Positions 56,302 to 64,000 of a stretch of DNA of 64,000 nucleotides are shown piece by piece (position 1 is the stretch's first letter; each line of letters starts with the position of its first letter). This stretch comes from Kushneria konosiri (lineage in GTDB: Bacteria; Pseudomonadota; Gammaproteobacteria; Pseudomonadales; Halomonadaceae): contig NZ_CP021323.1 in assembly GCF_002155145.1 (NCBI RefSeq), forward strand, positions 1,116,001 through 1,180,000, read 5' to 3'. Made by a program: the position numbers and the translations under genes. Under the pieces are notes generated by a model, which had not been told where the DNA came from, ran no database searches, and was given only the letters and a program-made list of their open reading frames with translations.

Positions 56302-57990
56302 ATGGATCTGAAACGACTTCTTTTTGTCATCCCGCTGGCCGTGCTTGCCTATCTGATGATCATTCAATGGAGCAATGATCACGGGCAAAACGACCTGCCG
56401 GATGAAGCGCCTCCCGCCCTGTCCCAGCAAAGCAGTGACGTTGAACCCGGTGAGCAGTCGCTCGACGCCCCCGACACGGCCAGTGAACGCGCCAGTACCC
56501 CGCAGCCCGGCAACACTACCGAGAGCACCGACAGCGCCGCCGATACCGGAAACACCAGCCTGATCAGTGTACGCACCGATGCCCTTGACCTGCGCATCGA
56601 CCCGCGCGGTGGCGATATCGTCTATGCCGCCCTGCCCAAGCATCTACAGCGCCTGGATAGCGATGCACCCTTCGTTCTGCTTTCAGATGATCAGCGCCGC
56701 AGCTACATCGCACGCTCCGGGCTGCAGATGGAAGGCCACAAGGGGCGAATTACCTTTACCCCCGAAAAAACCCGCTATCAGCTGAGCGATGATCAAAAGA
56801 CGCTTCAGGTCGACATGCGGGCAACCGTCAACGGCGTGGACATCATCAAGCGCTTCACCTTTGAGCGCGACAGCTATGCCGTCAAGGTCGACTATCTGAT
56901 CGACAACACCTCTCAGACACCGGTCAGCGCCCGCTTTATCGGCCAGCTGGCCCGTGACAACAGTGATGATCCGACCAGCGGTGCCGGCGTGGGCATGCAT
57001 GCCTACCTGGGCGCGGCCTTCTCCTCGCCGGATGACCATTATCAGAAGGTCAGCTTCGAGGACATCAAAAACGGCAGTTTCAAGAACGCGGATGTGCGTG
57101 GCGGCTGGGTCGCGATGATTCAGCACTATTTCACCACCGCCTGGGCACCCAATCAGGACCAGCAGAACCTGTACTACGCCGACGTCGACCAGCGTGGACG
57201 CAATGTGGCGGCCTTTGCCAGCCCGAGCGAAACCGTGGCACCCGGACAGACCGGCGATCTCTCGGCCACCCTTTATATGGGTCCGAAGGAGCATGACCGC
57301 CTTGAAGCCGTGGCACCGCATCTACAGCTGACCGTCGATTTCGGCTGGCTGTGGTTCCTCGCCAATCCGCTGTTCTGGCTGCTCACGCATATTCATGCGC
57401 TGATCGGCAACTGGGGCTTCTCCATCATCCTGCTGACCGTACTGGTCAAGGCTGTCCTCTTCCCGCTCTCCGCCACCGCCTACAAGTCGATGGCCAAGAT
57501 GCGCAAGATGGGTCCCGAGATGAAGCGCATCAAGGAACAGCACGGTGACGACCGGCAGAAGATGTCGCAGGAGATGATGAAGTTCTACCAGAAGGAGAAG
57601 ATCAATCCTCTGGGCGGCTGTCTGCCGATCGTGATCCAGATGCCGGTGTTCATCGCGCTGTACTGGATGCTGATGGAATCCATCGAGCTTCGCCACGCGC
57701 CGTTCATGCTCTGGATTCATGATCTTTCGGCGCAGGATCCGTACTTCATCCTGCCGATCATCATGGGTCTGACCATGTTCCTGCAGCAGCAGCTGAATCC
57801 GACACCGCCGGACCCCACGCAGGCGAAGATCATGAAGATGCTGCCGATCGTCTTCACCTTCTTCTTCCTGTGGTTCCCGGCCGGTCTGGTGGTCTACTGG
57901 ATTACCAACAACCTGCTCTCGATCGCGCAGCAGTATTTCATTACCAAACGCATCGAACGGGAAGGCGACAGTAAGGAAACGGCCGCCTGA
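56302..57990 (+). CDS. yidC: membrane protein insertase YidC
   Basis: The 562-residue insertase places proteins in the inner membrane alone or with Sec. The N-terminal anchor (LLFVIPLAVLAYLMIIQW), the large periplasmic P1 domain (about 90-345) and the five conserved C-terminal helices are visible, including the cytoplasmic loop MRKMGPEMKRIKEQHGDDRQ, NPLGGCLPIVIQMPVFIALY and LMWFPAGLVVYW-like end. The positively charged hydrophilic groove Arg is in the KAVLFPLSATAYKSMAKMRK region. In relatives yidD usually precedes and mnmE follows; neither is present here. Confidence 0.98.
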   Translation: MDLKRLLFVIPLAVLAYLMIIQWSNDHGQNDLPDEAPPALSQQSSDVEPGEQSLDAPDTASERASTPQPGNTTESTDSAADTGNTSLISVRTDALDLRIDPRGGDIVYAALPKHLQRLDSDAPFVLLSDDQRRSYIARSGLQMEGHKGRITFTPEKTRYQLSDDQKTLQVDMRATVNGVDIIKRFTFERDSYAVKVDYLIDNTSQTPVSARFIGQLARDNSDDPTSGAGVGMHAYLGAAFSSPDDHYQKVSFEDIKNGSFKNADVRGGWVAMIQHYFTTAWAPNQDQQNLYYADVDQRGRNVAAFASPSETVAPGQTGDLSATLYMGPKEHDRLEAVAPHLQLTVDFGWLWFLANPLFWLLTHIHALIGNWGFSIILLTVLVKAVLFPLSATAYKSMAKMRKMGPEMKRIKEQHGDDRQKMSQEMMKFYQKEKINPLGGCLPIVIQMPVFIALYWMLMESIELRHAPFMLWIHDLSAQDPYFILPIIMGLTMFLQQQLNPTPPDPTQAKIMKMLPIVFTFFFLWFPAGLVVYWITNNLLSIAQQYFITKRIEREGDSKETAA

Positions 57991-58013
57991 ACCGGAATCC
58001 TCGCGTTACCCAG

Positions 58014-58042
58014 AACCCCTGCTCATGCAGGGGTTTTCTTTA
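58014..58042 (+). terminator. terminator of the rpmH-rnpA-yidC operon
   Basis: AACCCCTGC and GCAGGGGTT pair around TCAT, followed by TTCTTT, 24 bases after the yidC stop. Confidence 0.88.
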
Positions 58043-58105
58043 TCCGCCACTCATGACCATCTTGTGACACAATGGCGCCCTGTCGAATCCCCTGCTGATT
58101 ACGAA

Positions 58106-59092
58106 ATGCCTCGGGCCGTCACCACCATGCCAGACAGCGCTGTCATTGCCATTGAACTCTCTGCCGTCGTCGTTGCGATGGAGTCGGCCACCCCCACCGT
58201 GTTACTCACGCACTCCACCGACCGCTGTCGCGCACCCATGCTGCCGGCAGGAAGCTTCGACCCCCGTCATCACCGCACCTTTGAACTGGGCCTTCGCGAT
58301 CGCGTCGCCCGCCAGACCGGTCTGACACTGGATTACGTCGAACAGCTCTATACCTTCGGCGATCAGGATCGTCTTCAACCCGACGCGCCCGGTGAAATCA
58401 CGCGTCATATTTCCATTGGCCACCTGGGGCTGGTGTCCTATCAGCAGTCACTGCGCGACGACCACACCGTCTGGACCAGCTGGTATGATCATTTACCCTG
58501 GGAGGATTATCGCCACGGTCGCCCGGCAATGATCGACATGATCATCGCCCCGGCCCTGTCTCGCTGGACGGCGGCAAGCCCGGACGAGGCGACACGAGAG
58601 GCAAGGCGTCAACGCGCGCAGCTGGCCTTTGGATTTGATGGCGCGCGCTGGGTAGATACTCGCGTACTCGAACGCTTCGAGCTTTTATACGAGGCCGGGC
58701 TCGCCTCGGAAGCGCAGCGTCATGACGACGTCGAGGTCGTGATCTCCTTGCCGGGAGAACCCTTGATGTCCGACCACCGTCGCATTCTTGCCACCGCCAT
58801 GGATCGTCTGCGTGGCAAGCTGCGTTACCGACCGGTCATCTTTGATCTGCTGCCCGAGCACTTCACCCTGTCCCAGCTGCAGCTGACCATCGAGGCGATC
58901 ATTGGCTGCCGGCTGCACAAGCAGAACTTTCGCCGCGCGCTGGACCGCACCGGTCTGGTGGTGCCCACCGGCGCGGTGGATACCACCACCGGCGGCCGGC
59001 CGGCCGAGCGCTTTCGCTTTTGCCGCGAGCAGTGGCGCCAGCAGATGGCGCCGGGCGTGCAGACCCCGTTGGCCCACAGCGAATATCAGTAG
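58106..59092 (+). CDS. Nudix-domain transcriptional regulator (NrtR-like)
   Basis: A 328-residue protein with an N-terminal Nudix domain (AVIAIELSAVVVAMESATPT ... DPRHHRTFELGLRDRVARQT) whose Nudix box has lost its catalytic glutamates, and a C-terminal winged helix (FTLSQLQLTIEAIIGCRLHK, QNFRRALDRTGLVVPTGA). This is the layout of NrtR, which senses ADP-ribose and represses NAD synthesis genes. The nadA-nadC pair lies about 1.8 kb downstream, which supports that role. The start is uncertain (58106 or 58127); a frame back to 58025 overlaps the yidC terminator. Confidence 0.8.
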   Translation: MPRAVTTMPDSAVIAIELSAVVVAMESATPTVLLTHSTDRCRAPMLPAGSFDPRHHRTFELGLRDRVARQTGLTLDYVEQLYTFGDQDRLQPDAPGEITRHISIGHLGLVSYQQSLRDDHTVWTSWYDHLPWEDYRHGRPAMIDMIIAPALSRWTAASPDEATREARRQRAQLAFGFDGARWVDTRVLERFELLYEAGLASEAQRHDDVEVVISLPGEPLMSDHRRILATAMDRLRGKLRYRPVIFDLLPEHFTLSQLQLTIEAIIGCRLHKQNFRRALDRTGLVVPTGAVDTTTGGRPAERFRFCREQWRQQMAPGVQTPLAHSEYQ

Positions 59093-59754
59093 ACGCGCTC
59101 CGAAACCCCAGATTCCTGAGATGGCCGATCCGGCCACGCCCAGGCGATCAGCACCATCGCAAGCCCCCCGGCTGGCACGACCATGGGCCACCACAGTTTC
59201 AACGTCCAGTGCACCAGCACACTGAAGATGAACCACACCAGCGGGATAATCAGTAACGCCCATCGGGCACGACGGGGCCACGCCAGCAGAAGCACTGCCG
59301 TGGATACCGCCGTCATGTCCGGTGTCATCCCGGGCAGCGCGATCGCCCACCACGTGCCGGTTTCGTAAACCGTCATCCATGATAGCGCCAGCAACACCGC
59401 GACCCAGCAGATCAGCACGACTGGACGTATGCCGCCCGGGGGAGGACGGAGGGCCAGCAGCGCAAGCAATAGGGCCTCCAGCGCAAAGACCCACGCAAGG
59501 GGGCCGATCGGCCAGTTGATAGGCGCATAGAACTGCAGCATGAAAACCGCCGCCGTCAGCCCCCAGCCGGCCGCCATCACAATCGGCACCAGCCGCCGGA
59601 GCCCGGACAGGGGCTGAAACAGCAGCACGGGCACGGCGGCCAGTAGTGCCACTACCATCCAGAGCCCGCGACCCGGCCACGCGTTGGCCCGCTCGAAAAG
59701 GCGTAGATAGACCTCGGGGGTAAACATCAGGAAATCGCTGAGCGCATACTCCAT
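59086..59754 (-). CDS. DUF6064 family membrane protein
   Basis: A 222-residue protein with about seven hydrophobic helices and the opening MEYALSDFLMFTPEVYLRLF typical of DUF6064. The function is unknown. It converges with the NrtR-like gene (seven-base overlap of ends) and lies three bases after the aldo/keto reductase gene on the same strand, probably in one transcript. Confidence 0.78.
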   Translation of the reverse strand: MEYALSDFLMFTPEVYLRLFERANAWPGRGLWMVVALLAAVPVLLFQPLSGLRRLVPIVMAAGWGLTAAVFMLQFYAPINWPIGPLAWVFALEALLLALLALRPPPGGIRPVVLICWVAVLLALSWMTVYETGTWWAIALPGMTPDMTAVSTAVLLLAWPRRARWALLIIPLVWFIFSVLVHWTLKLWWPMVVPAGGLAMVLIAWAWPDRPSQESGVSERVY

Positions 59755-59757
59755 TCG

Positions 59758-60678
59758 CTATAGCCCCTGAACGTGGTCGATCATGCGCTGGCGCTGCGCC
59801 TCGTCGGGCAGCCGGCCGTAGAGCGCCGCCATGTTCTCGCGCATGTGGGCCAGCTGTGTAGTGGCCGGGATCGCGCAGGTCATGGCCGGGTGCGACACGA
59901 TAAACTTGAGAAAAAAGCCGGCCCAGCTCGAGATTCCGGCCTCTCCGGCCCAGGCCGGCAGCGGCTGTGACCGGACGCGGTCAAACAGCCGTCCGCCCTG
60001 AAAGGGCCGGTTGGCAATGACCGCAATGCCTCGCTCACGAGCCAACGGCAGCAGTCGGTTCTGCGCCGCCCGATCGGCGATGTTATAGGTCAGCTGCACG
60101 AAATCGAGCGGCTCGCGCGTCATGATCCGCTCGAGTTCATCGTGGCGTCGTCCGTGGGAGGTGGTCACCCCGATATAGCGCAGCCGACCCTGCGATTTCA
60201 GCGCCTGAAGTGTTTCCAGATGGCCTTCCCAGCCCAGCAGATTGTGCACCTGCATCAGATCAAACCGTGCCACGCCCCACAGCGCTTCAGAGTTTTCGAC
60301 GGCCTCAAGGGTCTCGCCCTCATCACGCGTCCACACCTTGGTGGCAGCAAACAGATCGCGCTGTTCCAGACGCCCGAGCAGATCACCCATGACCGCTTCG
60401 GCGGAGCCATACATGGGCGATGAATCCACCACCCGGCCGCCGCGCTGAAAAAAGAGTTCGAGAATCTGCTCGCGCTGATCGAGCAGCATCGGATCACTAC
60501 CCACGTTGAAGGTGCGCCAGGTGCCCATGCCGATCACCGGCAGAGCTTCACCAGTGGCGGGGATCAATCGGGTGATCGGTTCGTCGCCGGATTCGGCGAA
60601 GACCTTCGGCCAGCGCGCCGCCAGACCGGTGGCCGCCAGCCCGAGCAGAAAATGACGTCGCCGTATCGGTAAACGCAT
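59758..60678 (-). CDS. aldo/keto reductase with Tat signal
   Basis: A 306-residue aldo/keto reductase starting with a twin-arginine type signal (IRRRHFLLGLAATGLAARWP). The catalytic tetrad is readable: Asp and Tyr in VDSSPMYGSAEAV, Lys in ATKVWTRD and His in MQVHNLLGWEG. Export of an NADPH-type enzyme is unusual, since the periplasm lacks that cofactor; the protein may carry its cofactor through Tat. The substrate is unknown. It is upstream of the DUF6064 gene. Confidence 0.86.
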   Translation of the reverse strand: MRLPIRRRHFLLGLAATGLAARWPKVFAESGDEPITRLIPATGEALPVIGMGTWRTFNVGSDPMLLDQREQILELFFQRGGRVVDSSPMYGSAEAVMGDLLGRLEQRDLFAATKVWTRDEGETLEAVENSEALWGVARFDLMQVHNLLGWEGHLETLQALKSQGRLRYIGVTTSHGRRHDELERIMTREPLDFVQLTYNIADRAAQNRLLPLARERGIAVIANRPFQGGRLFDRVRSQPLPAWAGEAGISSWAGFFLKFIVSHPAMTCAIPATTQLAHMRENMAALYGRLPDEAQRQRMIDHVQGL

Positions 60679-60862
60679 AAGGCTCTCCCGAAGAGGGTCA
60701 GAGCTTCTTTATAGGTCATGGGTCAGCCCACAGGCGAGCCACAGGGCCTGAACCCTCAGTTCCGGCCAGGCCTTTTCCCTGCTCTGATCGCATTGCTGCG
60801 AGGGCCGGAAAACGATAGGCTCAAAAATGCTCATTTTGAGAATAAAGTTCAGGAGCCTGTTC

Positions 60863-61984
60863 ATGACCGTGACGCCTGCCCGCTCGGCGATATCGTCTGC
60901 CCTGCAGATTGAAGCGCTGCTGCCCCCCTACAATGCCGAGGTGGCCCGCCATACCGACGCGCTTTATGCCCGGGTGGAAGACCATGTTAGCGCCCAGGAC
61001 TGGCCGGCCATGGCTTGCCGGGTTCATGCCATCCGAACACTTCAGCGCGAACAGGACGCCGTGATTCTGGCGCACAACTACATGCCGCCGGAAATCTACG
61101 CGCTGGTCGGCGACATTCGCGGTGACTCGCTGGCGCTGGCGCGCGAGGCCGCCAAAAGCGAGGCGAGTACCATTGTGCAGGCAGGCGTGCACTTCATGGC
61201 GGAAACCTCGAAGATTCTTTGTCCCGACAAGCGGGTGCTGATTCCTGATACTCACGCCGGCTGCTCGCTGGCCGCCTCGATCAGCGGCGCCCAGGTGCGT
61301 GCACTGAAATCACGTTACCCGAATGTACCGGTCGTGACCTACGTCAACACCAGTGCCGAGGTGAAGGCCGAAAGCGATATCTGCTGTACCTCCTCCAACG
61401 CCTTGAACGTGGTGGAAGCGATCGCTGCCGAATGGGGCGTGGACCGGGTCATCATGCTCCCCGACGAACATCTCGCTCGAAACGTGGCCGCGCGCACGCC
61501 TCTATCGATCCTGGTCTGGCAGGGCAGCTGCGAGGTGCATGAGCAGTTCACACCCGCCCAGATAGGGGCCATACGCCGTCGTCACCCGGGTGTGCAGGTG
61601 CTGGCGCATCCGGAGTGCCCCACCAGCGTGCTGGACGCCGCCGATTTCTCCGGCTCGACAGCTGCGCTGGAACGCTGGGTCGACGATCATCGACCCGAAC
61701 AGGTGCTGCTGCTCACCGAGTGCTCGATGAGTGACAATCTGATCAGCCGCCACCCGCAGATCGAGTTTGTGCGCAGCTGTACACTCTGTCCGCACATGCA
61801 GCGCATCACGCTGGACGGTATTCTGGACTCGCTTGCCTTCGGCCACCATGAAGTGCATGTCGATGAGAGCGTCGCCGTACGCGCTCGACGCGCCATCGAG
61901 GCGATGCTGGCACTGCCGGAACCCGCCACGCCGGCCGATTTCACCCGACCGGCCCGCACGTCTCACGTTGAGGTGGTGTCATGA
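60863..61984 (+). CDS. nadA: quinolinate synthase A
   Basis: This [4Fe-4S] enzyme condenses iminoaspartate with dihydroxyacetone phosphate to quinolinate, in de novo NAD synthesis. The 373-residue protein shows AHNYMPPEIYALVGDIRGDS, the cluster cysteines in CCTSSNA, HPECPTSV and CTLCPHM, and the GVHFMAETSKILCPDKRVL motif. AGGAG seven bases upstream sets the start at 60863. It overlaps nadC by four bases (ATGA). nadB is not in the window. Confidence 0.97.
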   Translation: MTVTPARSAISSALQIEALLPPYNAEVARHTDALYARVEDHVSAQDWPAMACRVHAIRTLQREQDAVILAHNYMPPEIYALVGDIRGDSLALAREAAKSEASTIVQAGVHFMAETSKILCPDKRVLIPDTHAGCSLAASISGAQVRALKSRYPNVPVVTYVNTSAEVKAESDICCTSSNALNVVEAIAAEWGVDRVIMLPDEHLARNVAARTPLSILVWQGSCEVHEQFTPAQIGAIRRRHPGVQVLAHPECPTSVLDAADFSGSTAALERWVDDHRPEQVLLLTECSMSDNLISRHPQIEFVRSCTLCPHMQRITLDGILDSLAFGHHEVHVDESVAVRARRAIEAMLALPEPATPADFTRPARTSHVEVVS

Positions 61985-62862
61985 GCCGACCCAACCACGA
62001 CATTGCCCCGCTGCCCAATGTGCTGCTCGACCCCATCGTGATCGCCGCGCTGACCGAAGATCTCGGCCGCGGCGGGGATATCACCAGTGATGCGCTGATC
62101 GAGGTCACTCACACCAGTCGCCTGCAGCTGCGCCCCCGACGCCCCGGCGTGCTGGCCGGCATGGACGTGCTGGCCCGCGTGCTTCATCACGTCGATACCA
62201 ACATCCACCTCAAGGTATATCACCGTGACGGTGACGCGCTTGACGCGCTTGAGACCATCGCCACGCTCGAAGGGCCGACCCGGTCGCTGTTGACCGCCGA
62301 GCGCACCGCCCTCAATTTCCTGACCCGACTCTCCGGCATCGCCACGCTCACTCGCACCATGGTCGATCAGCTCGAAGGCCGCCCGACAAGGCTTGCCTGC
62401 ACGCGCAAGACCACCCCCGGCCTGCGCGCGCTCGAAAAGCGTGCCGTGCGTCTGGGTGGCGGCGTCAATCATCGCCTGGGCCTTGATGACGCCATGCTGA
62501 TCAAGGACAACCATATCGCCGCGGTCGGCAGCATTCGCGAGGCGCTGGCGCGGGCCCGGGCACAGCTTGGGCATCTGCGCATGATCGAGCTGGAAGTCGA
62601 CACCCTCAAACAGCTTGAAGAAGCCCTCGAGACACCGCCACACGCCATCCTGCTCGACAACATGGGCCTTGAAGACCTGCGCCACGCTGTGACCATGACC
62701 CAGGGACGCTGCCTGCTTACGGCTTCCGGCGGCGTCGACGCCCAACACCTGCGCGAGATCGCCGAGACCGGCGTCGACCTGATCGCCGTGGGCGCCCTCA
62801 CCCACTCGGCGCCACAGCTGGATATCGGATTGGACACGATTGATCAGGACAGTCCCGATTGA
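61981..62862 (+). CDS. nadC: nicotinate-nucleotide pyrophosphorylase (carboxylating)
   Basis: NadC turns quinolinate and PRPP into nicotinate mononucleotide. The 293-residue protein has EDLGRGGDITSDALI, ERTALNFLTRLSGIATLT, the CTRKTTPGLRALEKRAVRLG loop and the GGGVNHRLGLDDAMLIKDNH phosphate-binding region. Its start overlaps the nadA stop. Together with nadA it forms a NAD operon; the NrtR-like gene upstream may regulate it. Confidence 0.97.
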   Translation: MSRPNHDIAPLPNVLLDPIVIAALTEDLGRGGDITSDALIEVTHTSRLQLRPRRPGVLAGMDVLARVLHHVDTNIHLKVYHRDGDALDALETIATLEGPTRSLLTAERTALNFLTRLSGIATLTRTMVDQLEGRPTRLACTRKTTPGLRALEKRAVRLGGGVNHRLGLDDAMLIKDNHIAAVGSIREALARARAQLGHLRMIELEVDTLKQLEEALETPPHAILLDNMGLEDLRHAVTMTQGRCLLTASGGVDAQHLREIAETGVDLIAVGALTHSAPQLDIGLDTIDQDSPD

Positions 62863-62950
62863 GCCATGACAAAAAGGCACAGAGGCATCTGTACAGGGCC
62901 TGCTAGAATGGCGCGTAAATTTGTCGTCACGCTTCTCAAAGGATGAAGAG

Positions 62951-64000
62951 ATGAGCATCGATCCCCATGCAGGGCAGCAGCCCGACGAGCAACGCCTCGC
63001 CCATCTGCCGCGTCTGGTGTCGCGCTATTACAGCGAGCGTCCCGACGTGTCGGATCCCGCCCAGCAGGTGGCCTTCGGAACCTCCGGCCATCGCGGCTCA
63101 TCGCTGAAAACGAGCTTCAACGAATGGCACATTCTGGCCACCACCCAGGCCATCTGTGATTACCGACAGGAACAGGGCATCACCGGGCCGCTGTTTATCG
63201 GCATGGACACCCATGCGCTGTCGGAGCCGGCCTTTGTCTCCGCCCTTGAAGTGCTGGCCGCCAACCATGTTGAGACCCGCATTGACGCCGGCTGTGAAGA
63301 GACGGGCGGCGAGCCGGGCTATACGCCGACGCCGGCGCTGTCCAACGCCATTCTCAATTACAACCGCGATCGCACCAGCGATCTGGCCGATGGCATCGTG
63401 ATCACGCCGTCGCACAATCCGCCGGTGGATGGTGGCTTCAAGTACAATCCTACCAACGGTGGCCCGGCCGACACCGGCATCACAAAATGGATTCAGGAGC
63501 GCGCCAATGCGCTGCTGTCCAATGATCTCGAAGGCGTGAAGCGCGTCAGCTACGCGCAGGCACTGGCTGCACCGACCACCCAGCGCTTTGACTTCATCGA
63601 CAGCTATGTCTCCGGCCTTGAACAGGTCATCGACATGGCCGCGATCCGCGACTCGGGACTCAAGTTCGGCGTCGATCCGCTGGGCGGGGCCGGCGTGCAC
63701 TACTGGACGCGCATCGCCGAGCGCTATCAGCTGCCGCTGGAAGTGATCTCCACCACCGTGGACCCGACCTTTCGGTTCATGCGCCTGGACTGGGACGGCA
63801 AGATCCGCATGGACTGCTCTTCCCCCTACGCCATGGCCGGTCTGATCGAGAACAAGGACCGCTTTGACGTCTCCTTTGCCTGCGACACCGACCATGACCG
63901 TCACGGCATCGTCGCCCGCTCGACGGGGCTTTTGAATCCCAATCACTATCTGGCCGTGGCGATCGAGTATCTCTTTACCCACCGTCCGCAGTGGAGTGAC
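62951..64000 (+). CDS. pgm: alpha-D-phosphohexomutase / phosphoglucomutase (partial)
   Basis: The first 350 codons of a glucose-specific phosphoglucomutase, which swaps glucose 1-phosphate and glucose 6-phosphate. The phosphoserine loop is [20 protein letters not shown] (about 150-170), with [10 protein letters not shown] near the N-terminus and the metal-binding [12 protein letters not shown] (about 310). The full family length is about 546, so the 3' third lies beyond the window. AAGGA with a close spacing precedes the ATG at 62951. Confidence 0.96.
   Translation, partial: MSIDPHAGQQPDEQRLAHLPRLVSRYYSERPDVSDPAQQVAFGTSGHRGSSLKTSFNEWHILATTQAICDYRQEQGITGPLFIGMDTHALSEPAFVSALEVLAANHVETRIDAGCEETGGEPGYTPTPALSNAILNYNRDRTSDLADGIVITPSHNPPVDGGFKYNPTNGGPADTGITKWIQERANALLSNDLEGVKRVSYAQALAAPTTQRFDFIDSYVSGLEQVIDMAAIRDSGLKFGVDPLGGAGVHYWTRIAERYQLPLEVISTTVDPTFRFMRLDWDGKIRMDCSSPYAMAGLIENKDRFDVSFACDTDHDRHGIVARSTGLLNPNHYLAVAIEYLFTHRPQWSD

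Overview
The window looks like a chromosomal segment around the replication origin of a gammaproteobacterium, most likely a Halomonadaceae member (Halomonas, Kushneria or Chromohalobacter type). This rests on the dnaA-dnaN-recF-gyrB block facing rpmH-rnpA-yidC, the moderately high GC content and the protein styles seen; the genus is inference. Apart from one AT-rich insertion the composition is uniform. Both ends are cut inside genes: a xylose-dehydrogenase-like SDR at base 1 and phosphoglucomutase at base 64000.

Layout. 1-5.6 kb: SDR and divergent ROK regulator, then PEP synthase (ppsA) and its regulatory kinase/phosphorylase (ppsR). 5.6-9.6 kb: a hydroxyaspartate-type catabolic cluster (dehydratase, regulator, divergent aldolase, asparaginase) around a clear dyad operator. 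9.6-20.6 kb: Tat lactonase, LysE exporter, broken AraC regulator, nuclease plus GGDEF/EAL pair, small lipoprotein and zinc proteins, ubiX, RNase Z with a frameshifted tail, dehydrogenase, GFA and MAPEG proteins. 20.7-21.5 kb: a small zinc-ribbon gene whose roughly 400-base leader is an array of about 17 hairpins showing GGA in the loop, behind a palindrome-controlled promoter. 21.6-29.9 kb: cytidine deaminase, an FeS/molybdopterin oxidoreductase pair with an in-frame TGA at a cluster cysteine, EamA and GT9 genes, a HAD phosphatase. 29.9-34.9 kb: frameshifted GH15, SDR, pirin, ribokinase. 35-40.8 kb: GABA operon (permease, gabD, gabT) with a broken divergent MocR/GabR-like regulator. 40.9-47.1 kb: sugar ABC transporter, arginase-like protein, DEDD exonuclease. 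47.1-48.9 kb: an AT-rich, frameshifted OLD-type ATPase/TOPRIM gene beside gyrB. 49-58 kb: gyrB, recF, dnaN, dnaA, oriC, rpmH, rnpA, yidC (no yidD). 58-64 kb: Nudix regulator of NrtR type, membrane protein, Tat aldo/keto reductase, nadA-nadC, pgm.

The most interesting items are (1) the tandem hairpin array, whose minus-strand loops match the CsrA/RsmA hexaloop rule A-N-GGA-N, suggesting a CsrB/RsmZ-like titrating RNA built into an mRNA leader, (2) the TGA codon exactly at a [4Fe-4S] cysteine with a hairpin just downstream, and (3) the hydroxyaspartate dehydratase/aldolase/asparaginase cluster. At least five genes carry frameshifting indels. Three of these lie in homopolymers, so either gene decay or assembly error must be considered before any loss of function is believed.
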